A stretch of DNA of 12,884 nucleotides from Fibrobacterota bacterium (GTDB taxonomy: Bacteria; Fibrobacterota; Chitinivibrionia; Chitinivibrionales; JANQEN01), in NCBI GenBank assembly GCA_030619215.1, contig JAUXBV010000033.1:1-12884 (forward strand), given 5' to 3'. Under the pieces are notes generated by a model, which had not been told where the DNA came from, searched no databases, and saw nothing but the letters and a program-made list of their open reading frames with translations. Below are positions 1 through 8,074 of the stretch, piece after piece; position 1 is the stretch's first letter, and each line of letters starts with the position of its first letter. The translations under genes and the position numbers were made by a program.

Positions 1-91
1 ATCAGGTGTCAATTTTAAATTAAAGTGTGAAATAAAACAAAGTTAAAATATTTGATTTATTTAATAATCCAAATTCCGGGAGCGTTAGAAT

Positions 92-1822
92 ATGAGTGAT
101 TCAGTCAATCTAATAATAGATAACCAGGAAGTTACGGTGCCCCAGGGCACCACTATATTTGAAGCGGCAAAAAAGGTAAACGTAGATATCCCCCACCTCT
201 GCTATCATGAAGAGCTGTCTATTTACGGGGCATGCAGGATTTGTGTCGTTGAAATAAAGGGAAGGCCGCGTCTGGAACCTTCGTGTGCATGTCTTGCGGA
301 AAAGGGAATGATAGTAAAAACAAATAGCTTAAGAGTAAGAAAAGCGCGAAGGATGATATTGGAGCTGCTGCTTGCAAATCATCCTGAGGATTGCATTACA
401 TGCGATAGAAACCAGACCTGCGATTTGAGAAAACTCTCCCATGATTTAGGGATAAGGGAACTGAGATTTGAGAAAGGAAGAAAATACCATTATGCGATAG
501 ATGATTCCTCTCCTTCAATAATACGTGACCCGAATAAATGTATTCAATGCAGTAAATGTATAAGAGTGTGTTTGGAAGTTCAATCGGTAGGTGCTATAGA
601 ATTTGTAAACCGGGGGTCGAAGACTCAGGTTTTGACATTTTTTGACAGGGGATTAAATAATGTTGAATGTACCAACTGTGGTCAATGTATTCTCGCATGC
701 CCCACAGGCGCATTACGGGAAAGAAGCATGGTGGATGAAGTCTGGGGCGCAATCAGCGATCCGGGCAAGTTCGTGGTTGTTCAGACAGCTCCGGCAGTAA
801 GGGCGGCTATCGGGGAAGGTTTCGGTATGCCTCCGGGAAGCCTTGTTACCGGGAAAATGGTCGCAGCTTTAAGGAGATTAGGTTTTGATAAGGTTTTTGA
901 CACTCAATTCAGCGCAGATTTAACTATTATGGAAGAGGGACATGAGTTAATAGAAAGGATAAAAAACAAAGGTACCCTGCCAATGATAACTTCGTGCTCT
1001 CCAGGCTGGATAAAATACGTTGAGCATTTCTTCCCGGAATGCCTGGAGCATATTTCTACATGCAAATCGCCACAGCAGATGTTTGGGGCAGTAGCAAAAA
1101 CATATTATGCTGATAAAATTGGTATTAAGCCGGAGAATATGCATGTGGTCTCAATAATGCCCTGCACAGCAAAAAAGTTTGAAGCCCAGCGTCCTGAGAT
1201 GATGACATCCGGAGTTCCGGATGTTGATACGGTGCTTACCACAAGAGAGGCTGTAAGGATGATAAAAGAAGCGGGAATTGATTTTGTTAATTTGCCGGAT
1301 GAAGATTTTGACGAGCCTTTGGGTATGTCAACAGGAGCGGCAGTAATTTTTGGAGCTACCGGAGGGGTGATGGAAGCGGCATTGCGTACAGCTTATGAAG
1401 TAATTACAGGCAAGGCACTAAAAAACCTGGATTTTAAGCAAATCAGGGGTATGAAGGGAATAAAAGTCGCAGATATAGATATTAACGGATTGAATTTAAA
1501 AGTAGCGGTTGCCCATGGCCTGTCAAGGGCTGAGGTTCTTTTAGATCAGGTTAAAAAGGGAGTTTCACCTTATCATTTCATAGAAATAATGGCCTGTCCC
1601 GGCGGGTGCCTGGGAGGCGGGGGCCAGCCAATACCGACAACCCCCGCAATAAGGGAGGCAAGAGCAAAAAGTATCTACATTGAAGACAGTAATAAGACAA
1701 TAAGAAAATCTCATGAAAACCCGGCTATTCTTGCGCTTTATAAAGAGTTTCTTGGTGAGCCTTTAGGCGAGAAATCTCACCACCTGTTACATACAACGTA
1801 TACAAAAAGAGACAGGTATTAA
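92..1822 (+). CDS. hydA: [FeFe]-hydrogenase catalytic subunit, HydA/HndD-like
   Basis: The product catalyses reversible H2 oxidation/proton reduction at an H-cluster, probably in the cytoplasm, as no signal peptide is visible. In order it shows an N-terminal [2Fe-2S] domain (C37, C48, C51, C65), a His-ligated [4Fe-4S] site (H97, C101, C104, C110), two ferredoxin-type [4Fe-4S] clusters (C150/153/156/160 and C193/196/199/203), then the H-domain: L1 TSCSPGW at 300-306, L2 MPCTAKKFE with C358, and L3 MACPGGCLGGGGQP with C502 and C506. From memory, the register is a constant +3 against Clostridium pasteurianum CpI, and 576 aa is close to CpI's length. The C-terminal small-subunit-like tail is present. 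GGGAG at 78-82 supports the ATG. The oddity is Ser303, where CpI has a Cys. Lack of a PAS domain and the intact relay argue against a sensory HydS. A monomeric ferredoxin enzyme or the subunit of an NAD(P)-linked complex are both possible. Confidence 0.96.
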   Translation: MSDSVNLIIDNQEVTVPQGTTIFEAAKKVNVDIPHLCYHEELSIYGACRICVVEIKGRPRLEPSCACLAEKGMIVKTNSLRVRKARRMILELLLANHPEDCITCDRNQTCDLRKLSHDLGIRELRFEKGRKYHYAIDDSSPSIIRDPNKCIQCSKCIRVCLEVQSVGAIEFVNRGSKTQVLTFFDRGLNNVECTNCGQCILACPTGALRERSMVDEVWGAISDPGKFVVVQTAPAVRAAIGEGFGMPPGSLVTGKMVAALRRLGFDKVFDTQFSADLTIMEEGHELIERIKNKGTLPMITSCSPGWIKYVEHFFPECLEHISTCKSPQQMFGAVAKTYYADKIGIKPENMHVVSIMPCTAKKFEAQRPEMMTSGVPDVDTVLTTREAVRMIKEAGIDFVNLPDEDFDEPLGMSTGAAVIFGATGGVMEAALRTAYEVITGKALKNLDFKQIRGMKGIKVADIDINGLNLKVAVAHGLSRAEVLLDQVKKGVSPYHFIEIMACPGGCLGGGGQPIPTTPAIREARAKSIYIEDSNKTIRKSHENPAILALYKEFLGEPLGEKSHHLLHTTYTKRDRY

Positions 1823-1825
1823 ATT

Positions 1826-3322
1826 ATGAATGCACAATTAATCAATAATTCTCGTGTTGGAGACCTGCCCTTTGATGAAATCAAAGAAGGGGAAATAACG
1901 CAATTTACAGGGAATAAAAAGGATTTTATAAATGATGATGAAATCCAGTCGCTTATTAAAAAAAGTTGGAATGCGGATACACAGGAAGTCCGGGATATTA
2001 TTCAGAAGTCCTTATCTATTAAGAGATTGGAGCCTGAAGAAACAGCGGCCCTCCTCAATGTAAAAGACAATAATTTATGGGAAGAAATGTTTTATGCCGC
2101 GGGTGAAATTAAAAAACGAGTCTATGATAACCGTATTGTCACATTCGCCCCGCTCTATTTAAGTAACCTTTGCACAAACAGCTGCGTCTATTGCTCTTTC
2201 AGGAAAGAAAACGCTCAGGAGAAAAGAAGAAGGTTGACCGGTTATGAGATACGAAAAGAAACTGAGGCGATTTTATCTGTGGGGCATAAGCGTATCATAG
2301 TAGTTTACGGAGATCACCCTTTATCCAACATAGATTACATTGCCGATACCATTAAAACAATTTATGACACAAAGGCCGGAACTTCAAGAATCAGAAGGAT
2401 AAATGTAAATTCCGCGCCGATGTCGGTTGATGATCTTAAAATCCTGAAGCAAACAGGCATTGGAACGTATCAGGTATTTCAGGAAACATACCACCACCGG
2501 ACTTACCGGGAAGTTCATCCGTCCGGGAAAAAATCAAACTATCAGTGGAGACTTTATGCCCTGCACAGGGCAATGGAAGCCGGAATAGACGATGTGGCGA
2601 TTGGAGCGTTATTTGGTCTTTACGACTGGAAATTTGAGGTAATGGGACTTTTATACCATGCTATAGAGCTTGAAAGAAATTTCGGCGTTGGGCCGCACAC
2701 AATATCTTTCCCGCGTGTCAAGTCAGCGGCAAATACTCCTCTTGGGGAGAACCCGGCATATAATGACAAACGGGTGTCGGATGAGGATTTCAAAAAACTT
2801 GTTGCCGTAATCAGGCTCTCAGTTCCTTATACGGGTATGATACTTACTGCTAGGGAACCGGCACGTCTGAGAAAGGAGGCCCTTTCCCTGGGAATAACTC
2901 AGATGGACGCTTCCACAAGAATCGGCATTGGCTCATACAGTGAGAATTACAATAAACAGGAAATGAAAAGACAGCAATTTCTTATCGGGGACACAAGGAG
3001 CCTTGAAGAGTTAATAGGAGAATTAGCCGGTGCCGGATATATTACATCTTTCTGTACCGCAGGGTATAGATGCGGAAGAACCGGCAAGTGCATTATGGAT
3101 ATGCTCTCCGGGGGTAAAGAAAGATGGTTCTGTAAAATAAACGCTGTTTTGACGTATAGGGAATGGCTTGATGATTTTGCCGGTAATGAAACAAAAATGC
3201 TGGGAGAAAAGGTTATAAAGAAGGAGATAAGTGAAATAAAAGAGAGTGTTCCGGCTTTATATCCAAAATTTATTGAATATTTCGAAAGAATTAAAAATGG
3301 TGAAAGAGACCTCTTTATCTAA
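1826..3322 (+). CDS. hydG: H-cluster maturase HydG (radical SAM tyrosine lyase)
   Basis: HydG cleaves tyrosine with S-adenosylmethionine to p-cresol and dehydroglycine, and yields the CO and CN- ligands of the H-cluster on an iron-cysteine synthon. The radical SAM CX3CX2C motif is C116, C120, C123, followed by YCSFRKEN. The core region around HPSGKKSNYQWRLYALHR is typical of the HydG/ThiH family. The C-terminal region begins SFCTAGYRCGRTGKC. C410 and C436 hold the first and third positions of the canonical CX2CX22C auxiliary-cluster motif, but position 413 is Gly; C416 and C422 are additional. The ATG lies 3 bases after the hydA stop, implying translational coupling. About 30 residues precede the FINDDEI segment where I expect the family fold to begin, and no better internal start is seen. 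Placement in hydAGEF makes HydG much more likely than ThiH, despite the altered cysteine set. Confidence 0.93.
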   Translation: MNAQLINNSRVGDLPFDEIKEGEITQFTGNKKDFINDDEIQSLIKKSWNADTQEVRDIIQKSLSIKRLEPEETAALLNVKDNNLWEEMFYAAGEIKKRVYDNRIVTFAPLYLSNLCTNSCVYCSFRKENAQEKRRRLTGYEIRKETEAILSVGHKRIIVVYGDHPLSNIDYIADTIKTIYDTKAGTSRIRRINVNSAPMSVDDLKILKQTGIGTYQVFQETYHHRTYREVHPSGKKSNYQWRLYALHRAMEAGIDDVAIGALFGLYDWKFEVMGLLYHAIELERNFGVGPHTISFPRVKSAANTPLGENPAYNDKRVSDEDFKKLVAVIRLSVPYTGMILTAREPARLRKEALSLGITQMDASTRIGIGSYSENYNKQEMKRQQFLIGDTRSLEELIGELAGAGYITSFCTAGYRCGRTGKCIMDMLSGGKERWFCKINAVLTYREWLDDFAGNETKMLGEKVIKKEISEIKESVPALYPKFIEYFERIKNGERDLFI

Positions 3323-4313
3323 ACAGGAAATTCTGGAGTTGTTGGAAGACACGGGAGAGCTATTTCCGGGGGCTGATTATATAAGAATGAAGTATTGCGG
3401 CAGCCCCGTATTTATCAGGGGAATCATTGAATTCTCGAATTATTGCATACGGAATTGCCTGTACTGCGGTTTGCGAAAAGATAACATGCGCATTGTTCGC
3501 TATAGGATGATCCCTGAAAGAATAATTGGCCTGGCACGAAAAATATACTATGAAGGGGTAAAGACAATTGTATTACAGTCAGGGGATGACCCCGGTTTTA
3601 CAAGAGAAATTATGAGAGGAATTATTGAAAGAATAAAAGTAGAGAACCCCGGACTTGCCGTTACCCTGTCGATAGGAGAGAGGCCGCTTGATGACTATAG
3701 AGCTTTTAGGGATGCCGGAGCTGACCGGTATCTTTTAAAGCATGAAACAGCAAATCCGTCTCTTTACGAGCAGCTTCACCCGGGGCAAAGCCTTAAAAAA
3801 AGGATTGAAATTATTGAATATTTGAAAAAGCTCGGTTATGAGATCGGCTCCGGCAATATTATTGGTTTGCCGAACCAACGTTTGTCTGATTTAATAAATG
3901 ATGTTTTACTTTTTAAGAGCCTGGACGTTGATATGGTTGGAATCGGCCCTTTCATTCCGCGGAGAGATACTCCCATGTCGTGTTATCCATGTGGAGATGT
4001 CTGGTTAACGCTTAAGATAATCGCTCTGACCCGGATTGTTACTCAAAATACAAACATGCCTGCAACGACAGCCCTGGCTACCGTAAACCCCCATTATGGA
4101 CAAGTATTGGGTCTCAAATCAGGATGTAATGTTATTATGCCGGACTTTACACCCGAGAGTTACAGGAAAAAATATATCATTTATAACGACAAGGTAAGAG
4201 TGAATTTGGAAGAAGCGAAAGAGGTAATAGTGAATGCTCAGAGAACAATTTCATTCGACAGAGGGGATACGCTTAAAAAAATAAAAGCTGAGCCCCAAAT
4301 GGCTGTGATTTAA
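3297..4313 (+). CDS. hydE: H-cluster maturase HydE (radical SAM)
   Basis: HydE is the radical SAM enzyme that acts on the Fe(CO)2(CN)-cysteine product of HydG on the way to the di-iron subcluster later carried by HydF. The cluster motif CX3CX2C is C50, C54, C57 (NYCIRNCLYCGLRKDN). Further family features are the LQSGDD segment, SIGERP, the LLKHETANP segment, GLPNQ, and GPFIPRRDTP. I chose the ATG at 3297, which gives 338 aa, near the usual 340-350. It overlaps the hydG end by 26 bases, with a weak GAAAG upstream. An in-frame GTG at 3246 would add 17 residues and enlarge the overlap, and I consider it less likely. The CX7CX2C motif for the optional second [4Fe-4S] cluster seen in some HydE proteins is absent; only an isolated Cys in SGCNVIMP remains near the C terminus. 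That cluster is reported as not essential for activity. Confidence 0.94.
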   Translation: MVKETSLSKQEILELLEDTGELFPGADYIRMKYCGSPVFIRGIIEFSNYCIRNCLYCGLRKDNMRIVRYRMIPERIIGLARKIYYEGVKTIVLQSGDDPGFTREIMRGIIERIKVENPGLAVTLSIGERPLDDYRAFRDAGADRYLLKHETANPSLYEQLHPGQSLKKRIEIIEYLKKLGYEIGSGNIIGLPNQRLSDLINDVLLFKSLDVDMVGIGPFIPRRDTPMSCYPCGDVWLTLKIIALTRIVTQNTNMPATTALATVNPHYGQVLGLKSGCNVIMPDFTPESYRKKYIIYNDKVRVNLEEAKEVIVNAQRTISFDRGDTLKKIKAEPQMAVI

Positions 4314-4316
4314 CAA

Positions 4317-4322
4317 AAAGGA
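4317..4322 (+). promoter_or_regulatory. Ribosome binding site deciding the hydF start
   Basis: AAAGGA lies 7 bases before ATG 4330. It favours that ATG over the in-frame TTG immediately upstream at 4327. Confidence 0.6.
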
Positions 4323-4329
4323 TTGTTTG

Positions 4330-5607
4330 ATGCAGAGCACACCAAAAGGGATGCGTATACACATAGCGATTTTCGGAAGGAGGAATGTAGGCAAGTCCTC
4401 CATACTGAATGCGTTAACGCATCAGAACGTATCAATTGTCTCAAATATTGCGGGTACTACTACCGATCCTGTTGAGAAAGCAATGGAACTGCTGCCGATT
4501 GGACCGGTTCTGTTTATTGATACAGCCGGATTGGATGATCCGGGAAAGCTTGGTAAGTTAAGGAGAGATAAAACTTATGAAGTGTTCAACAGGGCTGATA
4601 TTATCCTTTTAGTTACAGAAGCTAATGTATGGAGCGATTATGAGGAAAGGGTTTTAAAAGAAGCACGTAAAAGGAATACACCTGTTTTAACTATTCTAAA
4701 TAAAGTTGATCTTTATAAGACAAGTAAGAAGATTAAAGAAATCCTGGATGGTTTAAAAGTCCCCCATATTGAAAGCAGTATAATGTTAACGGATTGGGAG
4801 GTAGCATCAAGGATAAAAAACTCAATTATAAAGACCCTGTCCCCGGCGCCCTTACACTCAACTCCTATTATAACTGATTTAATTGAGCCGAAAGATCATG
4901 TTGTTCTGGTTATTCCTATTGACAAAGAGGCCCCGAAAGGAAGAATAATCCTGCCTCAACAGCAAACATTAAGGGAGCTGCTGGATATAGGTGCTGTAGC
5001 TATTGTATTAAATGAGAAAAATTTAAAGGAAACAATTGCCGGTTTGGCGAAAAAACCGAAAGTTGTTATTACAGATTCCCAGGTATTTAAAGAGGTTTTT
5101 GAAGCTGTTCCATCCGATATTTTTGTGACGAGTTTTTCTATTCTTTTTGCCCGTGTAAAGGGGGATTTAAAAGAGTTTGTCAGGGGGGCAAAAGAAATTG
5201 ATAAATTGGCCATAGGAGACAGGGTCATGATCGCTGAAGCCTGTACACACCACCCGATAGGAGATGATATCGGGCGGGTGAAAATACCAGGATGGATAAA
5301 TAACAGAGTGAGAGTTAAAATAGAATTTGATGTGTTTTCCGGGCACGATTTTCCCGGGAATTTAAAAGAATACAAGCTGATTATCCATTGTGGAAGCTGT
5401 ATGCTGAATCGAAAGGAAACTTTACATAGAGTTGATGAAGCAAGGCGCCAGGGCGTTCCGATTACTAATTATGGAGTTGCTATCTCTTTTCTCTTCGGAA
5501 ACCTTGACAGGGCTCTGGAAATATTTGGTTACTCGTGCAGCAATAGCGTCGTATATGATAAAAAAAATCATGTGTGGGATAATAAGTACAGTTTAACTTC
5601 AACCTGA
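4330..5607 (+). CDS. hydF: H-cluster maturation GTPase and scaffold HydF
   Basis: HydF is the scaffold on which the di-iron subcluster is completed and from which it is transferred to apo-HydA; its GTPase activity is thought to gate interactions with HydE, HydG and HydA. The N-terminal G domain shows Walker A GRRNVGKS (16-23), AGTTTDP around 41-47 as switch I, DTAG (64-67) and NKVD (124-127). A dimerisation region follows. The C-terminal [4Fe-4S] domain carries CTH at 305-307 and HCGSC at 353-357, which is the family pattern CxH-X45-HCxxC. All ligands expected for the family are present. At 425 aa it is near the normal length. It starts 16 bases after the hydE stop. The next gene begins 12 bases after the HydF stop, so the signalling genes downstream may share its transcript. 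Confidence 0.96.
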   Translation: MQSTPKGMRIHIAIFGRRNVGKSSILNALTHQNVSIVSNIAGTTTDPVEKAMELLPIGPVLFIDTAGLDDPGKLGKLRRDKTYEVFNRADIILLVTEANVWSDYEERVLKEARKRNTPVLTILNKVDLYKTSKKIKEILDGLKVPHIESSIMLTDWEVASRIKNSIIKTLSPAPLHSTPIITDLIEPKDHVVLVIPIDKEAPKGRIILPQQQTLRELLDIGAVAIVLNEKNLKETIAGLAKKPKVVITDSQVFKEVFEAVPSDIFVTSFSILFARVKGDLKEFVRGAKEIDKLAIGDRVMIAEACTHHPIGDDIGRVKIPGWINNRVRVKIEFDVFSGHDFPGNLKEYKLIIHCGSCMLNRKETLHRVDEARRQGVPITNYGVAISFLFGNLDRALEIFGYSCSNSVVYDKKNHVWDNKYSLTST

Positions 5608-5619
5608 TGTGATGGAAAA

Positions 5620-5985
5620 ATGGTAAAAAAAACAGTTCTATTTATTGATAATGAGCCGGAATTTATTGAGTCCCTGACCCCTGGTATTATTAAGGAGGGG
5701 TATGAGGTAGAATCCGTTATAAGGTTGGGTGACGCCCTGGAAAAGATAGTAAATCAAACAATGGCTTTAATAATAGTTGACATTGAAATATCTCCCGGGT
5801 GCAATATTGTTTCTGCTATCAGAAAGGTTAATAAAACTGTTCCGATAATAACTGTCACCGAAGATGATTCAATAGAGACTCAAATAAAGGTGAGGCAGGA
5901 AGGGATTTTCTTTTACTTTGTAAAGCCTTTTACTGTAGAGGATATGAAGGTAGTAATATACAGTGCTCTGAATTTAAAACATTAA
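5620..5985 (+). CDS. Stand-alone response regulator receiver protein (first of five)
   Basis: This is a single CheY-like receiver domain of 121 aa with no output domain. The acidic pocket includes D10 and E12, the predicted phospho-acceptor is D54 (LIIVDIEIS), the switch Thr is T80 (ITVTEDD), and the conserved Lys is K102 (FVKPF). It is the most divergent receiver in the window: D54 is followed by IEIS rather than the usual xxMP, and it lacks the DxDF/YV-xxxK signature shared by the four later receivers. It begins 12 bases after hydF with a weak GATGGA-like leader, which ties it to the hydrogenase maturation genes. Likely partners are the two histidine kinases downstream; this is inferred from position only. 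It may be a phosphate sink, an intermediate, or act by protein contact. Confidence 0.9.
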   Translation: MVKKTVLFIDNEPEFIESLTPGIIKEGYEVESVIRLGDALEKIVNQTMALIIVDIEISPGCNIVSAIRKVNKTVPIITVTEDDSIETQIKVRQEGIFFYFVKPFTVEDMKVVIYSALNLKH

Positions 5986-6036
5986 TAATAAAGGCAATCT
6001 GTTTATGGTAGTTGTTAATTAATATCCGGAGATTTC

Positions 6037-8058
6037 ATGAAACCGACATTAAGATTAAAGCTTGTAGTTAGTTCCTTGACTGTTATTGTTATTACAGGCA
6101 GTATTGCTACTTTGATCGGTTTTCATTTAATAGAAAAAGGAATAGTAAGAGAGGCTCAAAGCAAAGTTACGCTGGATTTGAATTCCGCACGCCTGATATA
6201 TAACCAGAGACGTGATAATATTGTAAATGCAATGACATACACTGCAATGCGGAAATTCGGCATAATACAGGCCTTAAAGAATGGTAATCGAAAAATACTA
6301 CTGGAAAGCATATACAGCGCTTGTGAAGAAGGCGGTATGGATATTATGGCAATCACAGATAAGGAAGGACGTGTGGTAATAAGGGCTCATAACCCGGGTG
6401 CTTTTGGTGATAGCCAGGCTCATGATGAATTTGTAAAAAGGGCAATAGTGGATAAAAAATCAGTCGCAGGAACGGAAATAGTCTCTCGCGAAGAGTTGTT
6501 GAAGGAATCTGAAGTGCTTGCAGACCGCATAAGGATTACACTTGTACCGACTCCAAGAGGCAAAAATTATTATGAGCGTGAAAATACATCCGGAATGATG
6601 CTGAAAGCTGCGGTGCCTCTTTTCGATGACACGGGCGAGCTTATCGGAGTACTTTACGGAGGGGTATTGCTCAATAATAACTATGAAATTGTGGATAAAA
6701 TAAAAGACATTGTATATGAAAATGTTAAATACAAAGGAAAAGATGTAGGCACTGCCACTATCTTCCAGGATGGTTTCCGCATATCGACAAATGTAACCTT
6801 GCGTAATGGTAAAAGAGCCATTGGCACTATAGTATCAAAGGAAGTATATGAGAGAGTAGTTGAACAGGGGAAGGCCTGGACAGATCGGGCATTTGTAGTA
6901 AACGACTGGTATCTTACCGCTTACTCGCCCATAAAAAACATTAAGGATGAAGTTATAGGAATATTGTATGTGGGGATGTTGGAGAGTAAGTACAATGATA
7001 TGAAAAGAGATTCATTATGGATGTTTTTTGGAGCTATTATTACCGGTATTATTCTATCGTTAGCCGTTTCCTACATGCTTGCCTACCTGATAGTAAGGCC
7101 GATACAACAATTGGAGCATGGAGTTGAGGCATTGGCGAAGGGAAATTTTGATTTTGATATTAATGTACGTTCTCATGATGAGATAGGCAGCCTTGAAGAA
7201 TCGTTCAATAAAGTGCGTAGAGAGTTAAAACAAACATACAATAAGCTGCAGGGTAAAATTGAAGCGGCTGATGAAGATTTAAAAAAGGCTTACAAAGAAT
7301 TACGGGAGAAGCAGGAACTGCTTGTACAAAAAGAGCGTCTTGCCTCTATGGGCCAACTATCTGCCGGTGTTGCACATGAAATCAATAATCCTATAGGTAC
7401 TATAATTCTTTACTCCCATACACTGCGGAAAGAATTCCCGGAAGGCGATCATAGGCGGGAAGATCTTGAAATGATAGTAAGTGAGGCAATGCGCTGTAAA
7501 GATATTGTCCGTGATTTACTGAATTTTGCACGGCAATCCCGTGTAACGAAAGAGCCAACTGATCTAAAAAAGCTTATTAAGGAAGTTTTTTCGATTATTA
7601 AGCCGGAAGCAGAAGTAAAAAATATTAAAATGGATGCTCAATTCGATGAATCCGTCCCCACAGTAATGATCGATAGAATACAAATTAGTCAGGTGCTTGT
7701 AAATATTATGAAGAACAGCATAGATGCAATTTCAGGTGAAGGGGAGATTAAAGTAAATATAACACTTAATAAAAGTGGTGAAGATGTAGAAATAAAGGTT
7801 TCGGATAATGGGTGTGGAATAAAACATGAGAACCTCTCAAAGCTGTTTACGCCATTTTTTACAACCAAGGATATGGGAAAAGGCACCGGCCTTGGACTGG
7901 CAATTGCCTATGGCGTGATAAAAATGCACTCGGGTAATATTTCAGTAGAAAGTGAGCCGGGAAAGGGAACAATATTTACCATTTCCTTTCCTGTTAACAA
8001 AGTAGAAAATGACAGCGATATAAGTATTAACGGCCTTTACAATACTTCCAAAACCTGA
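6037..8058 (+). CDS. Membrane Cache-HAMP sensor histidine kinase
   Basis: This 673-aa transmembrane sensor kinase is expected to autophosphorylate on His and pass phosphate to receivers. TM1 is at about 9-29, and an extracytoplasmic sensing region at about 30-325 resembles a Cache_3/Cache_2 double-Cache module (segments FQDGFRISTNV, WYLTAYSPIKN, GILYVGM). TM2 is at about 329-353. A HAMP domain starting at R354-P355 leads into a charged coiled coil at about 400-437. The HisKA core is GVAHEINNP with H447. The HATPase has N-box N560 (MKNSIDAI), G1 DNGCG with D590, the FTPFFTTK segment, and G2 GKGTGLGL. All catalytic elements look intact. GGAG at 6028-6031 sets the start. Cache domains usually bind small metabolites, but the ligand cannot be read from the sequence. 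The cytosolic half is a NtrB/AtoS-like HK4-type kinase. Confidence 0.93.
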   Translation: MKPTLRLKLVVSSLTVIVITGSIATLIGFHLIEKGIVREAQSKVTLDLNSARLIYNQRRDNIVNAMTYTAMRKFGIIQALKNGNRKILLESIYSACEEGGMDIMAITDKEGRVVIRAHNPGAFGDSQAHDEFVKRAIVDKKSVAGTEIVSREELLKESEVLADRIRITLVPTPRGKNYYERENTSGMMLKAAVPLFDDTGELIGVLYGGVLLNNNYEIVDKIKDIVYENVKYKGKDVGTATIFQDGFRISTNVTLRNGKRAIGTIVSKEVYERVVEQGKAWTDRAFVVNDWYLTAYSPIKNIKDEVIGILYVGMLESKYNDMKRDSLWMFFGAIITGIILSLAVSYMLAYLIVRPIQQLEHGVEALAKGNFDFDINVRSHDEIGSLEESFNKVRRELKQTYNKLQGKIEAADEDLKKAYKELREKQELLVQKERLASMGQLSAGVAHEINNPIGTIILYSHTLRKEFPEGDHRREDLEMIVSEAMRCKDIVRDLLNFARQSRVTKEPTDLKKLIKEVFSIIKPEAEVKNIKMDAQFDESVPTVMIDRIQISQVLVNIMKNSIDAISGEGEIKVNITLNKSGEDVEIKVSDNGCGIKHENLSKLFTPFFTTKDMGKGTGLGLAIAYGVIKMHSGNISVESEPGKGTIFTISFPVNKVENDSDISINGLYNTSKT

Positions 8059-8067
8059 AAGGAGGAG
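8058..8067 (+). promoter_or_regulatory. Very strong ribosome binding site of the second receiver
   Basis: AAAGGAGGAG lies 7 bases before ATG 8075 and overlaps the last base of the kinase stop codon. It predicts independent, high-level translation of the receiver relative to the kinase. Confidence 0.65.
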
Positions 8068-8074
8068 AAGTATT

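Noticed and set aside
24..42. Possible Rex-type redox operator (GTGTGAAATAAAACAAAG) upstream of hydA
   Set aside because: Only the left half resembles TTGTGAA; the right half does not match TTCACAA or TTAACAA at the required spacing, and the region is very AT-rich.
1..46. End of an upstream coding region
   Set aside because: All three frames run only a few codons from the left edge to a stop, so no frame can be chosen on the evidence.
92..1822. Sensory HydS-type hydrogenase, tempting given the kinases nearby
   Set aside because: The protein has the full N-terminal [2Fe-2S] and His-ligated relay, keeps C302 in L1 and carries no C-terminal PAS domain, all unlike HydS.
3246..3296. Longer HydE from GTG 3246
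   Set aside because: The extra 17 residues overlap hydG deeply and are not needed to reach the family length; ATG 3297 is simpler.
1826..3322. ThiH (tyrosine lyase of thiamine synthesis) instead of HydG
   Set aside because: It lies directly between hydA and hydE-hydF, and the C-terminal extension with a final Cys at the HydG position is absent from ThiH; only the middle Cys is changed.
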